DNA of 64,000 nt from Papaver somniferum (taxonomy: Eukaryota > Streptophyta > Magnoliopsida > Ranunculales > Papaveraceae): the NCBI RefSeq assembly GCF_003573695.1, contig NC_039361.1:101248279-101312278 (forward strand). The letters are read 5' to 3'. A program made the translations under genes and the position numbers. Numbering within the stretch: the stretch's first letter is position 1; each line of letters starts with the position of its first letter. A model generated the notes under the pieces. That model saw only the letters and a list, made by a program, of their open reading frames with translations. It had not been told where the DNA came from and searched no databases. This document shows positions 43,018-55,984 of this stretch, piece after piece.

Positions 43018-43695
43018 GGAACCCCTGAAGACAAGAAGAAGTCTAAGAGAACCAGAGTCATACAAGGTAAGAAATATGTTTATGTAACAAACCTTGATAA
43101 GTCACCAGCTGACACAAGATGTGAGCATTGTGCTCACTCCGTCATTATTTAGTTATAGTGATGTTTGCATCCTCATTATTAACTTGAGAATATGAGGGTT
43201 GCATCAAGGTTTCTCAAGTCTTGTATAGTTGTTAGTTTCTTATCCTTGGCAGTTTAAGATTAATTAAGTTAAGATTTCCAATTGAATATTTTCTTATCAA
43301 AAATAGATAATGGATCGTGAACCGTGAAGACTTTTTCAAAGTTTTTGTTTAGGGTTTACTTATCCGATACACTATTTATATTCATTTTTGATCAAAATGC
43401 CCTTCACTCCTTTCTCTTTGAAAGATACAGTTTCAAGGTTCCTGTAACTAGAGGTACCACAAAAAGAGAAGCAGTGGAAGCAATTAATGTGTATCTTTGT
43501 GAAGGAATCTAATCCTCAAGGAAGAAAAAGGAGAAATCTACAAATGATGAAAAAGGTTCTTCTTCTAACTGTTTTTTTGTCTATTTGTCTAGATGATAAT
43601 AACTTTGGGGCTATGGTGGAGATTTCATCAACAAAATAAATGATTTAAAATCTCAAATCATGTTCTCTTTGGAAAGGATAATGCACTAAGAACAA
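43018..43695. other. Copia internal region, pol absent
   Basis: Downstream of gag one expects protease, integrase, RT and RNase H; none is readable. Short text (KKSKRTRVIQGKKYVYVTNL) after the gag stop resembles gag-pol linker, and the sequence then jumps to unrelated AT-rich DNA. A plus frame at 43,324-43,512 has no recognised domain. Confidence 0.5.
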
Positions 43696-43863
43696 ATGTT
43701 ATCTCTGACAAAGAACACCTTGTGTGAACTGAAAAGGGAACTTAGTGAGTTAACTGATATTTCAGAAGATTTGGAGGAATTAAATGATCCCATAATCAAT
43801 GAGTTCTTCAATAATGAGAAGGAATTTTCAGTAGCTTCCCTGAGAAAGCTCTACAATGTCTAG
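43696..43863 (+). CDS. C-terminal piece of a 3' accessory ORF
   Basis: The plus frame opens after TAA 43,687 and ends at TAG 43,861. It encodes about 55 residues with helical acidic text (LCELKRELSELTDISEDLEE, then LNDPIINEFF). The inverted copia copy carries a homologous piece at 52,570-52,745, and shared sequence continues downstream in both. It may be the remnant of the extra ORF that some SIRE-like copia elements carry after pol. Function unknown. Confidence 0.4.
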   Translation: MLSLTKNTLCELKRELSELTDISEDLEELNDPIINEFFNNEKEFSVASLRKLYNV

Positions 43864-45134
43864 GAAACTTCTTATGAGAATTTATTATTGTGTTATAAGA
43901 AGGATAAATAAGGTTCGGATAACCTATATTGTGATTACACATTGTTATTTCCAACGATTTTCATCTTGCAATGTTTTTAGATTTATTTATTTAAATTCCA
44001 AATTTTATATGCAAGATGATTTTGCAGTATTTAATCTTTATTGGTTTTATATATTGCAAATAATTTTATGGGATATGTTTGTTTACGTCCGTGAACTAAA
44101 ATTGTCCCATATATGTCAAAAGTTAAGTCTATTATGTAATTATGCAAATATTGACGGAAAATATAATGAACTTTTGATGACAAAGATTAAGTTTATGGTA
44201 TCATTATGAAAATATTGATGAAAATAGAATGAATCTTTGAATATTTTGCAGTATTGATCTTTACCTGATCCCCTTCTATGTGAAAATATTGTACGGTACA
44301 GCTCCGAAAATTCTCTTATGTTGAGCACTTCTTATTAAATTAATCATGGGTTCTCTCGTGGTTAATTTAATTGAGTTTTCTGGATACAACTTCATGTTTC
44401 ATGTGATTTTTTAATGACCAAAGAAATCCTTCTTTTTTTTATATAAGTAAGGTCGTTCTTGTTGTTCTTTTCGGAATGACATTTTATGAGGGAGAGTTCT
44501 TAACTGAACTTGTGCTTAATTTCCAAATCTTTGTGGGGAATCCGGATGTGGAATATTGTAGGAGTTATCTTGTATCTTTATAAACTCCTTGATGAATACA
44601 CTAAGTTTTGACTACGTAAAATCATCAAAACAAAGTTGATATGTTTAGTCATGAAGTATCTCTATGAGAATTTCATTATGATCCCGCTAGTTTTCGTACC
44701 TTTATCAATTTATATTGACAAAAAGGGGGAGAATTATTGTGTAGTTCACACTACAAATACATATAGTTTACAGATCATTATGTAAGGGAGAGTGGTTTTC
44801 ATTGTGAGATGAATTATTGACTAAGGGGGAGTGATACATATCACCGTAGTATTATTATCAAAGTTGTGATACAATTAAACTTAGATATTGTGTAATAATA
44901 CTATGACATCGTATAACAATAATTGAGAACAATTATTTTCTTATTGTTATGGCTACGGATCTTCAACAACTATGATGCTGAGTTCAACACGTTCAGAATC
45001 GCTGGAGTACTTGGAAGTGACGAAGATTTCGAGTAATGTTGAAGAACCAAGTAAATCAAGCATTTGGATGATAAACTACAAAGTTTATTTATTTTGTAAT
45101 CCATGTGTATTGATAGTTTTGTCACTAAAATTGA
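43864..45134 (+). other. Copia 3' untranslated region
   Basis: Matches the inverted copy at 51,303-52,570 in reverse complement, over 1.2 kb of non-coding AT-rich sequence including several AAGGGGGAG-like purine runs (44,720, 44,822). No ORF supported. Confidence 0.6.
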
Positions 45135-45147
45135 CAAAGGGGGAGAT
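45135..45147 (+). other. Copia polypurine tract
   Basis: Sequence ACAAAGGGGGAGAT immediately before the 3' LTR start TGTTAGAG, the classical plant copia arrangement. Confidence 0.85.
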
Positions 45148-47605
45148 TGTTAGAGCACTTCTCAGTCGAACTCGCAAGCTTTGCTATCTCAAGCTTGTTT
45201 GTCAAGTTTAGTTGTCAAAACTATAAGTATTGATTTCTAGTATACTTATAGCTATGTCTCGGATTAGATTAGAATGTGTAGTTGAGCTTTAGACTTCATG
45301 GAGTTCATCGGTTGAAGACGAAGAACTACTAAGGGGATCTTATAGAACTTCATCAACAAAAGGTATGTGGAGACTTGAACTCATCTATCACTTAGAAATC
45401 TATTTATATTTCTATCTCCTATTGATACAAAAGTCGTATATCTATATATACTTTACATTATACACATTTGATATTTCGAGCTGAGTTTAACTCGCTTACA
45501 TATTTCTCGAAATATGTGTTGGTAAGCTTTCGCTTTAACCAAGTTCATCTTTTATTCTTGACGAAATTCAAAAGGCTATCATGTGAAAATCGCCTTGTAA
45601 CATCTTACATGATTTGTGTGAGACAGTCATTTGATGTAGACTCGGAATGTTTCGTGTTGATTATTTGATCACTTGAAAATTGCTTTGAAGCTAATAGTTA
45701 GTGTGAGACAGCTATTCCCGTCTTCTAAGAATGTTTCAGTGATTGAAATGGGAGTTTAGAACAACTAACCATTGATTGGATATAACACAGTACGCGTACT
45801 TGTATGCTAACTATTGCAAGTGTATTCCAAGTCCGGGAATTCAGTATGCATACTCATATGCGTACTGATTCAACAGCTGAAGTCTGGGAACTATAGTATG
45901 CATAACCCTATGCGTACTAATTCACCTGAGTTCGGTCATGAACGACAGTATGCGTGCTTATTTGCATACTGGCGAACAAGACCAAGTCCGAGAACTTAGT
46001 TATGCGTACCCGTATCATACCTAAGTGGATGATGTTCTAAAATCGGTTTGTTCATGAACTGATACATTTATATAATAAGGAATAAAATCGTTTGCAAATT
46101 GTGGCTATAATGTTCATGACTTGATTCGAGTGAACCAAAATCGATTTTGCTTCAATTGTGTCTTGTATACTTCTATGAGAATATAAACAATTGAACAACT
46201 CTATAACTAGTTTCATTTGAGTCATTTGAACTAGTTGTGATTAAGATGAACATGGTTGATATGAAAGTGTTCATATGGCTAACTTCGGTTAACTATTGTT
46301 GAGACAACTAAGCGTACACGTTTAGGTACGATTGCCCTTATCTAAATGAAGGTGCATTTCATTTGTGTGTAACAAGCTAAGACAATCTAACGGTTGAAAG
46401 ATATTGGATTGAATCCAATCAGGTTTTCATTTAACGGTGAATATTGAATGCTTTGTTACCAAGGTGACATTGATTGCAAACTATGATTTGAAGACTATAT
46501 AAGAGAGAATTCTAGCAACTGGAAAAACTAATCCCCACACCTCATGTGTGATACTAGTTGCGACTAGATTCGATTCTCCTTTAACCTAGATTTTTCTAAA
46601 ACCATTATTGGTTAACGACTTAAAGACTTCATTGGGATTCTGAAGCCAGACCCAACTATTTTCTTTGTAGTTGCGTGTTCTGATCTTACTTTGTTCTATC
46701 GTATTGAGTACTATCTTCTCTAAGATTTTCTCGAGATTTAATATCCGATAGGCAAGATAAAAAGTAAGCACAAAGCTCTTCGTCTCAATTTTTGTGATTC
46801 CACAATATCTTGTTCCGCTACCATACGGTTAAGATTATTGTGAGGTAATTGATATTGCTAGGATGTTTTTCGGGAATATAAGATTTATTAAAAGACGGAA
46901 AAAAAAACTCGTAGTTATTTCTATAGGAGACAAATTTATCTATTCAATAGACTTTTCTGTGTGAGACAGATTTGTTTATCAAGTCTTCGACTTTAGGTCG
47001 TAGCAACTCTTAGTTGTGGGTGAGATCAGCTAAGGGAATCAATTGCATAGAGTCCTGATGGGATTCATAGGCATAAGGAACACAACTGCACCTTAATCAG
47101 AGTGAGATTGGTTAGGGCTCAACTACATTCCAGTCCGAAGTTAACTTGTAGTAGGCTAGAGTATGTAGCGGATTAATACAGTGTGGTGTTCAAATTTGGA
47201 CTAGGTCCCGGGGTTTTTCTGCATTTACGGTTTCCTCGTTAACAAAATTTCTGGTGTCTGTGTTATTTCTTTTCCGCATTATATTTTTTATATAATTGAA
47301 ATATCACAGGTTATGCGTAGTACAATCAATTAGATAATCCAATCTTTGGTTGTTGATATAAATTGATTGGCACCTGAACGTTGGTCTCTGGTAACGTTCA
47401 AGTTGTTTCTCATAATAATCAGGCTTGCGGATTCTGTCTCTTTGATTTGCTGATTACATTGAGAAACAAAGATATAAATCTTGGATGTAAGTTCCTTGAT
47501 TGAGTCTGATAGTCTAGTTGATTCTCTTGGAAATATATTGGAGTTAGTCAATACAGATTGCTTAAATGAAATATTGGGTGTGGTTGTTAGACCCACGCTT
47601 TTTCA
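45148..47605 (+). mobile_element. Copia element 3' LTR (2.46 kb)
   Basis: Starts TGTTAGAGCACTTC and ends ...GACCCACGCTTTTTCA, followed by ATATC. Collinear with the 5' LTR at 15,401-17,882, with scattered substitutions and short deletions (for example near 46,880). Confidence 0.9.
46496..46502 (+). promoter_or_regulatory. TATA box of copia 3' LTR
   Basis: TATATAA in the same GACTATATAA context as in the 5' LTR, followed by GAGAATTCTAGCAACTGG. Confidence 0.55.
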
Positions 47606-47610
47606 ATATC
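47606..47610. repeat. Target-site duplication ATATC, right copy
   Basis: Directly follows the 3' LTR end and matches 15,396-15,400. Confidence 0.85.
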
Positions 47611-48762
47611 GATTTGCATATTTCTGGTACGTATATTCTTATATACATCATGTAAAAATATGTTCAACTCGTGAACGGGATCAGTATGCATACTCGTATG
47701 CAAACCATTTTGGAACCGTGGTTACAGAAACGGCTGAGTTTATAAACCGATACACGTACTAAAATAGTTTTGTGTTCCTGAACTTGGTTTAGTACCCAAA
47801 CTAGTACGCAAAATGGAATAGTTTTGAGGACTCCAGAATCGGTCATAGTCTTAAGGTTTCCATACTGATACGCAAACCTAAATATTTTGTTAACTCTGGA
47901 ACTTGGTTTTGTGAAATTTTTACAACCCGGTACACGTACTCTGACTGACCAGAGTGATGAACGGCTATGGTATTTGTACTTTGTGCATTTACTAACCATG
48001 TCGATTATCTTCAAGTGCAATTAAATTATTTCTATGAGATAATTAGCATTTGATTAATTCTCTAAAAACACCATAGACTTATTTGATCACATGATTGTGA
48101 CTCAAGGTTAGTATCTTAAATGTTCATGAAAATGAGTATTAAACTTTTAAGTTCAAATAGGCTAGTTTGGATAACCACCTTGAACATAGTCTTTATACAC
48201 CGTTCGGTTATGGTTTCACCTAACCAGAGTGTACATCTTGTTTATGTAAATCAGATTCAAAGATTCATCTAAAGGTGGATATTATATGTTTGGTTCCAAA
48301 GTTATCTTAGCTTAAACCTAAATCAACCTATGCTTTGAATATCTATAAAAGGGGAACTCCGAGCAACTGGGATATTTGAATCCCCACACTACTTTTTGGT
48401 GTGTCCTAGTTGCATCTATAGTCATCCTCTCCATAAACCCTTTTAGGGTTCAGCGACTACAAAGACTTCACAGGGATTCCTGAAGTCGGGTCCAGTTATC
48501 TTTTATCTTGATAACTTGAGTATCCTGATCTTGTTTGATTGTTGTTTTATCAATTGACAAGATAGATAAAAATCACAAACTTCTCTTCGTCTCAAATTTT
48601 GTGATTCCGCAAGTTTTATACTTGTGAGGTGAATAATAATTTAGGATGCTCTTTGGGAAACATAAGTCCGGATTTTGAGGTTAGCTAGACTTTATCTGTT
48701 GCCATTGATTTCCAGTCTCACCTTGATCTACGCTCAAAAAGGAAACCACGTATAGGCTTATT
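47611..48762 (+). mobile_element. Diverged copia-type LTR, right part
   Basis: Continues the LTR begun at 14,789. It has GTATGCATACTCGTATGC palindromes near 47,685, a TATA-like CTATAAAAGGGGAA at 48,341, and the conserved leader GAGCAACTGGGATA...CCCCACAC and GGGATTCCTGAAGTCGGG. It is cut at 48,763 by an inverted copia LTR. Confidence 0.7.
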
Positions 48763-51302
48763 TGGAAAAAAACGGGGGGTCTAACAACCATACCCCATAT
48801 TTCGCTTAGCAATCTGTATGGACTAACTCCAATATACTTTCAAGAGAATCAACTAGACAAACAGACTCAATCTTAAGAAAAGTATATCAAAGAGTTATAT
48901 CACTATTTATCAATTCAATCCACAATCAAACAAATAGGAATTTGCGAACCCGATTGAATATAAGAAATAACTTGGATGGTATCAAAAACCAATATCCAAG
49001 TGTCAATCAATTTAAACAACCAAAGGTTGGATTCACAATTGATCGAACTTACGCACAACTTGTGATATTTCAATTATATAAAAAATATAATGCGGAAAAG
49101 AAATAACACAGACACCAAAAGTTTTGTTAACGAGGAAACCGAAAATGCAGAAAAATCCCGGGACCTAGTCCAGATTTTAACACCACACTGTATTAAGCCA
49201 CCATAAACACCAGCCTACTCCAAGTTAACTTCAGACTGGAATGTAGTTGATTCCTAACCAATCTCGCATTGATCAAGATATAGTCGTGTTCCTTACGCCT
49301 CTGAATGCCACTTTATTCCCTTAGCTGATCTCACCCATAACTAAGAGTTGCTACGACCAAAAGTCAAAGACTTGATAAACCAATCTGTCTCACACAGAAA
49401 AGTCTATTGAATAGATAAATCTGTCTCCCACATATATACCTATGAGTTTTGTTCCGTCTTTTGATAGATCAAGGTGAACATGAACCAATTGATATACCAG
49501 ACTTATATTCCCGAATAGTAGACTAGAAATATCAATCACCTCACAATAATCTTAATCGTATGGTAGCGAAACAAGATATTGTAGAATCACAAACGATGAG
49601 ACGAAGATGTTTGTGACTATTGTTTATCTTGCCTATCGGAGAATCAATCTCGAGCAAATCTTAGAGATGATAGTAGTCAATACGATAGAATAGGGCAAGA
49701 TAAGAACACGCAACTACAGAAAAAATAGTTGGGTCTGGCTTCACAATCCCAATGGAGTCTTAAAGTCGTTAACCTACAGGGTTTTGAAAAAACCTAAGGT
49801 TAAAGGAGAATCGACTCTAGTCGCAACTACTATCACACATGAGTTGTGGGGATTAGGTTTCCCAGTTGCTAGAGTTCTCCCTCATATAGTCTTCAAATCG
49901 GGGTTTACAATTAATGTTACCTTGGCATTCAATATTCACCGTTAGATGAAAACCTGATTAGACTCAAGCTAATATCTTTCAACCGTTAGATCGAACTTAG
50001 CTTGTTACACACAAACTAAAAGTGAATTCATTTAGATATGAGTAACTGTACCTAAACGCGTACACCTTTGTTGGATCAACAATAGTTAACTGAAGTTATC
50101 CATATGAACACTTTCATATCAACTTTATTCATATTAACCATAACTAGTTAAAATGACTTAAATGAAACTAGTTTTAGAGTTGTTCAATTGTTTATATTCT
50201 CCTAGAAGTATACAAGACACAATTGAAGCAAAATCGATTTTGATTTAATCGAATCAATTCATGAACATTATAGCCACGGTTTGCAAAATATTGCATTCCT
50301 TATTATATAAATGTATGAGTTCATGAACAAACTGATTTTAGAACATAACCCACTCAGGTATGCAAACGGGTATGCATACCTAAGTAGACGGACTTAGACT
50401 GTGTTTGCCAGTATGCAAACGGGTACGCATACTGTCGTACACTTCAAAACTTCAGTTGAATTCCGTACGCGTACAGGTAGGCATACTATAGTACCCGGAC
50501 TTCAACTGACTTCGCCAGGAACTATGATGCGGTTCACACAGGAGTCCGGGAACCAACTAGTATCATAATCTAGATCTCAGACTTTACCTGACCTCGCCAG
50601 TACGCATACGGGTATGCATACCGCATTCCGGTATTGGATCAACACATATGCAAGTACGTATACTGTGCTTAAATCCAATTATGGTTCAGTGTTCTAAACT
50701 ACCATTTCAATCATTGAAACATTCTTAGAAGACGGGAATAGCTGTCTCACACTAACTATTAGCTTCAAAGCAATTTTCAAGTGATCAAATAATCAATACG
50801 AAACATTGCGAGTCTACATCAAATGACTGTCTCACACAAATCATGTAAGATGTTACAAGGCGATTTTCACATGATAGCCTTTTGACTTTCGTCAAGAATA
50901 TAAGATGAACTTGGTTAAAGCGAAAGCTTACCAACACATATTTCGAGAAATATGTAAGCGTGTTAAACTCAGCTCGAAATATCAAATGTGTATAATTGAA
51001 GTCTATATAGCTATACGACTTTTGTCTCAAATAGGAGATAGAGTAGATAGACTTTTGGGTGATAGATAAGTTCAAGTCTCCACATACCTTTTCTCGATGA
51101 AGTTCCACAAGCTCCCCTTAATAGTTCTTCGTCTTTGATCGATGAATGCCATGAAGTCTAATGCTTAACTACACTTTCTATCCAAATCCGAGACTTAGCT
51201 GTAAGTATACTAGAAATCAAGACTTATAGTTTTGGAAACTAAACTTGACAACAATCTTGAGATAGCAGCGCTTGCGAGTTCGATCGAGCAGTGCTCTAAA
51301 AA
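48763..51302 (-). mobile_element. Inverted copia 3' LTR
   Basis: The reverse complement starts at 51,302 with a TGTTAGAGCACTGC-like edge (mutated) and ends at 48,763 with ...GACCCCCCGTTTTTTTCCA. Same family as 15,401 and 45,148. The purine tract and internal region lie to its right, so this is the 3' LTR of a minus-strand copy facing the plus-strand copy tail-to-tail. Confidence 0.85.
49883..49889 (-). promoter_or_regulatory. TATA box of inverted copia LTR
   Basis: Minus-strand TATATGA in the conserved GACTATATGAGGGAGAACTC context. Confidence 0.5.
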
Positions 51303-53640
51303 TTTCCCCCTTTGTTAATTTCAGTGACAAAACTATCAATACATATGAAATACAAAATAAATAAACTTTGTAGCTCTCAATCCAAATGCTTGATTTCCTT
51401 GGTTCTTAAACATTACTCGAAATCTTCGTCACTTTCAAGTACTCCAGTGATTCTGAATGTGTTCAAATCAACATCAAAATTGTTGAAGATCCATAGCTAT
51501 AACAATGAGAAAACAGTAGTTCTCAATCATTGTTGTACAGTGTCTCAGTATTATTACACAGCATCAAAGTCCAATTGCATCACAACTTTGACAACAATAC
51601 TATGGTGATATTTATCACTCCCCCTTAGTCAATACTACATCTCACATGAAAACCACTCCCCCTTACATAATGATTCATAAACCATATGTATTTGTATCGT
51701 GAACTACACATTATTTCTCCCCCTTTTTGTCAATAAAAATTAGAAAAGGTACGAAAGCTAGTGGGATCCTAATGAAATTTCCATATAGATACTTCATGAC
51801 CAAAAGAGAACATATCAAATTTGTTTCGATGATTTCACATAGTCGAAACTAGTGTATTCATCAAGTAGTTTATAAAGATATAAGAAAACTCCTACAATAT
51901 TCCACAGCCGCACTCCCCACAAAGATATGGCAATTAAGCACAAGTTCAATTAAGAACTCTCCCCCATAAAATGTCATTCCCGAAAGAACAACAAGAGTGA
52001 CCTTACTTTCACAAGAAAAAAATGATTTATTTGGACATTAAAAAATCACATGAACCATGAAATTGTATCCAAAATACTCAATTAAATTAACCACAAGAGA
52101 ACCCGTGATTAATTTAAATCGTAAGTGCTCAACATTAGGGAACTTACGGAGACACACATTACTTTCACATAGAAGTGGATCAGGGAAAGACCACTGCGGA
52201 ATATTCAAAGATTCATTCTATTTTTCATCAATATTTGCATAAAGACATATAATAGACTTAATCTTTGCAATCAAAAGTTCATCCTATCTTCATCAATACT
52301 TGCATAATGACATAATAGGCTTAACTTTTGACATATATGGGACAATCATAGTTCACGGACGCAAACACACATATCCCATAAAAATTTGCAATATATGAAA
52401 CCGTAAAGATTAATACTGTAAAATTATCTTCCAAATAAACTTTTGAATTTAACTAAATAAATCTATAAACATTGCAAGATGAAAATCGTTGGCAATAGTT
52501 ATGTGTACTCACAATAATTGCTATTCCAAACCCTAGTTATTCTTCTTAAAACACAAGAATAAATTCTTATAAGAAGTTTCCTAGACATTAAGTCCTCTAA
52601 AAAATTCTTTATCATCCACGAACTCTTTGTCGTCAACAGCCATAGGAACATAAGGTTCATGAAGAAAGGAGTCAATTCCAACAAATCTTCTAGACTGATG
52701 CCCAACATGGCCTTCTGAATTTCGAGATCCTCAAGACAATAGCCTTTATTTACTGATCTCCTTTATTGTTTCCTTCAACTCTTCAAGAACTCCATAAAAT
52801 TTATGTAGATTGTAAGGAACAACTCTTGGTTTCCTCACATTCCTCCTTTTTCTTTTAAAAGTTGAAGGTACAGGACATTTATCTTTTTCCTTCATGATTG
52901 ATGGCTTAACAATAATATTAACATCTTTTCCACCAGAAGACATAATGCTTGGATTCTCCATACTAGTAGGAGATTGTGAGAGGAATTCACAAATCAGATT
53001 CAACAAGCAATCTTGTGATACAAAGAGTTTTCAGATAAGGAAAAAAAAAATCAGGGTTAAGGAACCTTTATACACTAAAATGATTCACGTACGCACAACT
53101 CACAACCCTAAAGAATGCAGGATTGTTGATTTCAACCCACTTTTACTAATCAAACAGATTAAAGCCCTTTGAATATCAATTAGGTATGAAAAGATGGAAG
53201 AATTACAAATCGGTGAAAACAAGACCAAGAAGAAAAAAACACAACAAAAAAAAAAATTATCTTTTCCTGAAGCCTGAAGCGTACGAACTCTTGTCTCTTT
53301 TGAACCAGGCACATGAGACAAGATACACAACCAACACATTTAAGTTGTGCTGGGGTGAACAATAATTTTTCCACCATTCTGGAACGAAATTCTTAGAACC
53401 ATGTTTCACAGACTGTTTAGACCGTATTCTTTTCTCTAGTGGTCTAATTTTTTCTTTGAAAATTAACTTCTTCGGGGAAGAGATCATATTACATACCTCA
53501 GACGACTTCTAAAAAAGTTTGAGCTTGTTTGCTAATCGATTTGCTCTTCATTGAAGTTTGTTGACATATCTTATCTTATGTTTGCACTTTGTAGATGATG
53601 GATTTTCAACAAAGGTCAAAAACGTAAAATCATGATACTG
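51303..53640 (-). mobile_element. Internal 3' region of inverted copia element
   Basis: In element direction this ends with a purine tract (minus-strand AACAAAGGGGGAAATT at about 51,302-51,317), preceded by the same 3' untranslated sequence as at 43.9-45.1 kb and by ORF remnants at 52.57-53.49 kb. No gag, RT or integrase is seen. The element is cut on the right by the start of the plus-strand gypsy LTR near 53.64 kb, so its 5' part may lie beyond that insertion. Confidence 0.7.
52570..53006 (-). pseudogene. 3' accessory ORF of inverted copia element
   Basis: From 53,006 the minus frame gives MSSGGKDVNIIVKPSIMKEK, a basic patch (FKRKRRNVRKPRVVPYN) and a helical end (VLEELKETIKEI) up to a stop at 52,746. 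In another frame a segment with MLGISLEDLLELTPF and an acidic tail (VDDKEFVDDKEFF) follows to 52,570, homologous to the piece at 43,696-43,863. A further frame at 53,487-53,257 is rich in Lys/Arg. The KRKRR patch could be a nuclear localisation signal. No family assigned; a post-pol ORF of SIRE-like copia elements is my best reading. Confidence 0.4.
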
Positions 53641-53699
53641 CATGTTTCTGACACGGCTTCAGAGATCCATGTGACTATTCGTGTTTTACGAAGTATGAT

Positions 53700-54060
53700 G
53701 CATATATCGCTCGAAAAGCCTCTCCGGAGCGTACGACACCGGGAATTTCATCATAGCCTCTATGTAGAATAACATAATTGGGCGGTTCTCCATAATATTC
53801 AGAGCTTATTGCCTTTAGGATACCGGTGACACTCACTGTTCCCTGACTACATAGAGGAATTTGCCTATACATAGAAGAACAATTGGGAGGTTCTTCGTAA
53901 GATTGAGAGCAATAACGTCTTCAGGACGGTGATACTCATTGTTCCTGACTATGTAGAGAGACCCGTGTATAGACTCAGGCGGTCCTCCATACATGAAATG
54001 TTGAGAGGGAAAAACGTCTTCGGGACATTAGCAACACTCGCTGATTTAATGACTATACGC
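53700..54060. repeat. About 115-130-bp repeat in U3, 3 copies
   Basis: Units share GGYGGTTCTYC.TA, an AAAACGTCTTCGGGA-like block and CACTCRYTGTTCCCTGACTA-CATAGAG. Starts near 53,755, 53,875 and 53,965; strongly diverged. Confidence 0.7.
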
Positions 54061-54124
54061 AAGAGATTAAATTCTAAGTCATATTCACCACTGAATTCCT
54101 AGAAGATAATCTATCTTATCTCAT

Positions 54125-54445
54125 TACTCCTATTTCATGATCGAAATGGTAATAGCTAAATGTATTACTCCGATTTCATGATCGAATCCACGACTGATCT
54201 CATGAAATGATAATAGATGTTACTCCGATTTCATGGTCGAATCCACGACTGATCTCATGAAATGGTAATATCACCACCTATTTTATTACTCCGATTTCAT
54301 GGTCAAATCTGCGATTCCATGAGATGGTGATGAAATTATCATTTTATTATTCTGAATTTATAGTCCAATCCGCTGCTAATTTTATGGATTGATAATAAAA
54401 TAACTACTCATCTTATTACTCAGTTTCATGAATTATTCTCCACTG
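54125..54445. repeat. About 65-70-bp repeat in U3, 4-5 copies
   Basis: Units share TTACTCCGATTTCATGRTCG followed by AATCCACGACTGATCTCATGA and AATGGTAATA. The two outer units are more diverged. Confidence 0.85.
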
Positions 54446-54639
54446 AATTTCATAAATCAGTAATAAATACCCAACAACCGGGCATCTGAACCATCACTGA
54501 GTAAGCCCCACAAAAATGGTGCGAGTGTACTCGACAATGATGCACGACAGAGCACCCGGATGCACGAACGAGTGTCCAAAAATATGAAATAATGAGGAAT
54601 CCTTCGCAAAACAGGAGAAAACAATGAATATTAATAAAA

Positions 54640-55150
54640 TAATAAGAGGCAGGCCAGGCCAACCAGCCGGTCGGCCGGCCGTGCCCTAGCCATGGGCGGT
54701 CCATGCCTCTCCCATTATTTTCCTTATTTTTTGTTATTTCGTGAACTAACGAAAACTCCTTGGTTTTAGCAACTTTCCTTGTTTTTGCAAAACTCGTGAA
54801 TTCTCCATAACTTGGTGGATTCACGAAATAATATTATACAATAAGGAGAGGTGTGCGGGACCGGGCAACCTAACCGGCCGGTCATGCCTAAGCCGTGGCC
54901 GGTCCCACACCTCACAGTCCTTAGATTTTTATAATTATTATTCCCTAATCTCACGAAACTCTTCCGTTTCAACAAAAACTCGTGGATTCTCCATAACTTC
55001 AAGGATTCATGAAAAATAATAAAATAGGGAAAGGTGTGAGGGACCGGGCAACCTAGCCGGCCGGCCATGCCCTATCCATGGACGGTCCCACACCTTGCAA
55101 TCCCTAATCTTTCATAATTATTATTTTCCTTAATTCATGAAACTCCTGGG
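54640..55150. repeat. About 185-bp repeat in U3, 3 copies
   Basis: Each unit contains a GC-rich core (GGGACCGGGCAACCTARCCG followed by GCCGGYCATGCC), a YCCATGGRCGGTCC block, and an AT-rich stretch with CTCGTGRATTCTCCATAACTT. Cores at about 54,655, 54,850 and 55,033. The third copy is partly degenerate downstream. Confidence 0.85.
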
Positions 55151-55984
55151 GTTTGAGCAAAATTCATGATTTCTCCATATTTTCTCGAATATTGCTCAAA
55201 TCACGAAAAACCAAAAAGCCAACATAGTCACACGACTGGATAGCCTCTCACGGAAATTTTAAATATTGAAACACTTTTATTTAAATATTCTCAAAATATT
55301 GATGAATTGAGCATACATGCTCATTCCAACAAAAATCGAGAATTCTCAGTCAAGATGAAACTCTTCTGAAAATTCACTATGTTTCTCGAACGCGCATCAG
55401 AAAATACTGAAACTCTCAGTATGGAAACACGGATACTACGGAAACACGTGCACGCCTTCATAACCAACCAGGGTCATTCCTAGGGCTTGCACAAGGCCAG
55501 TCCCACATGTTTTCATAATTCTGACCTAATTTACTCAATTGCTCATACTGGGCCCGAACTCTCTCCAACCAACTGGGGGATTCTCCAAATGACCAACAAC
55601 TGGTCCCGTGACCACCAAGATCCGGTCCCATGCTCTCTTGGTCGGTCCTCATCTCTCATACCTAGGTTTTATCACCTAATGCTGAATCCAACAATATTTC
55701 AATAAATGATGAAACCTCATTTAATCATCGTTCTTTCACCAACTCTCAAACTAAGAACCCTGGTGCGTGCTCACTCGAGCACTGGGAATCACATGGACGC
55801 TCATCATCCCATGTAGTCGGTCCCTCTTCACTCATGACCAATTTTCAGGAATTCACGAATTGTTGAAGGATTGATCACAAATTAGGGTTTCGAACAAACG
55901 CTCCACGAATCACCATTCTGAGCAAATTCAAACACAAAATTATGCTGATTCAGCAATCAACATCCAAATTAATAATATTTGGTA
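55151..55984. other. U3 sequence without recognised features
   Basis: Part of the gypsy LTR between two repeat blocks. No repeat or coding signal is supported. Confidence 0.4.

Noticed and set aside
54640..55100. GC-rich repeats as a CpG-island promoter of a host gene
   Set aside because: They are three copies of a 185-bp U3 repeat within a retrotransposon LTR, and no host ORF follows.
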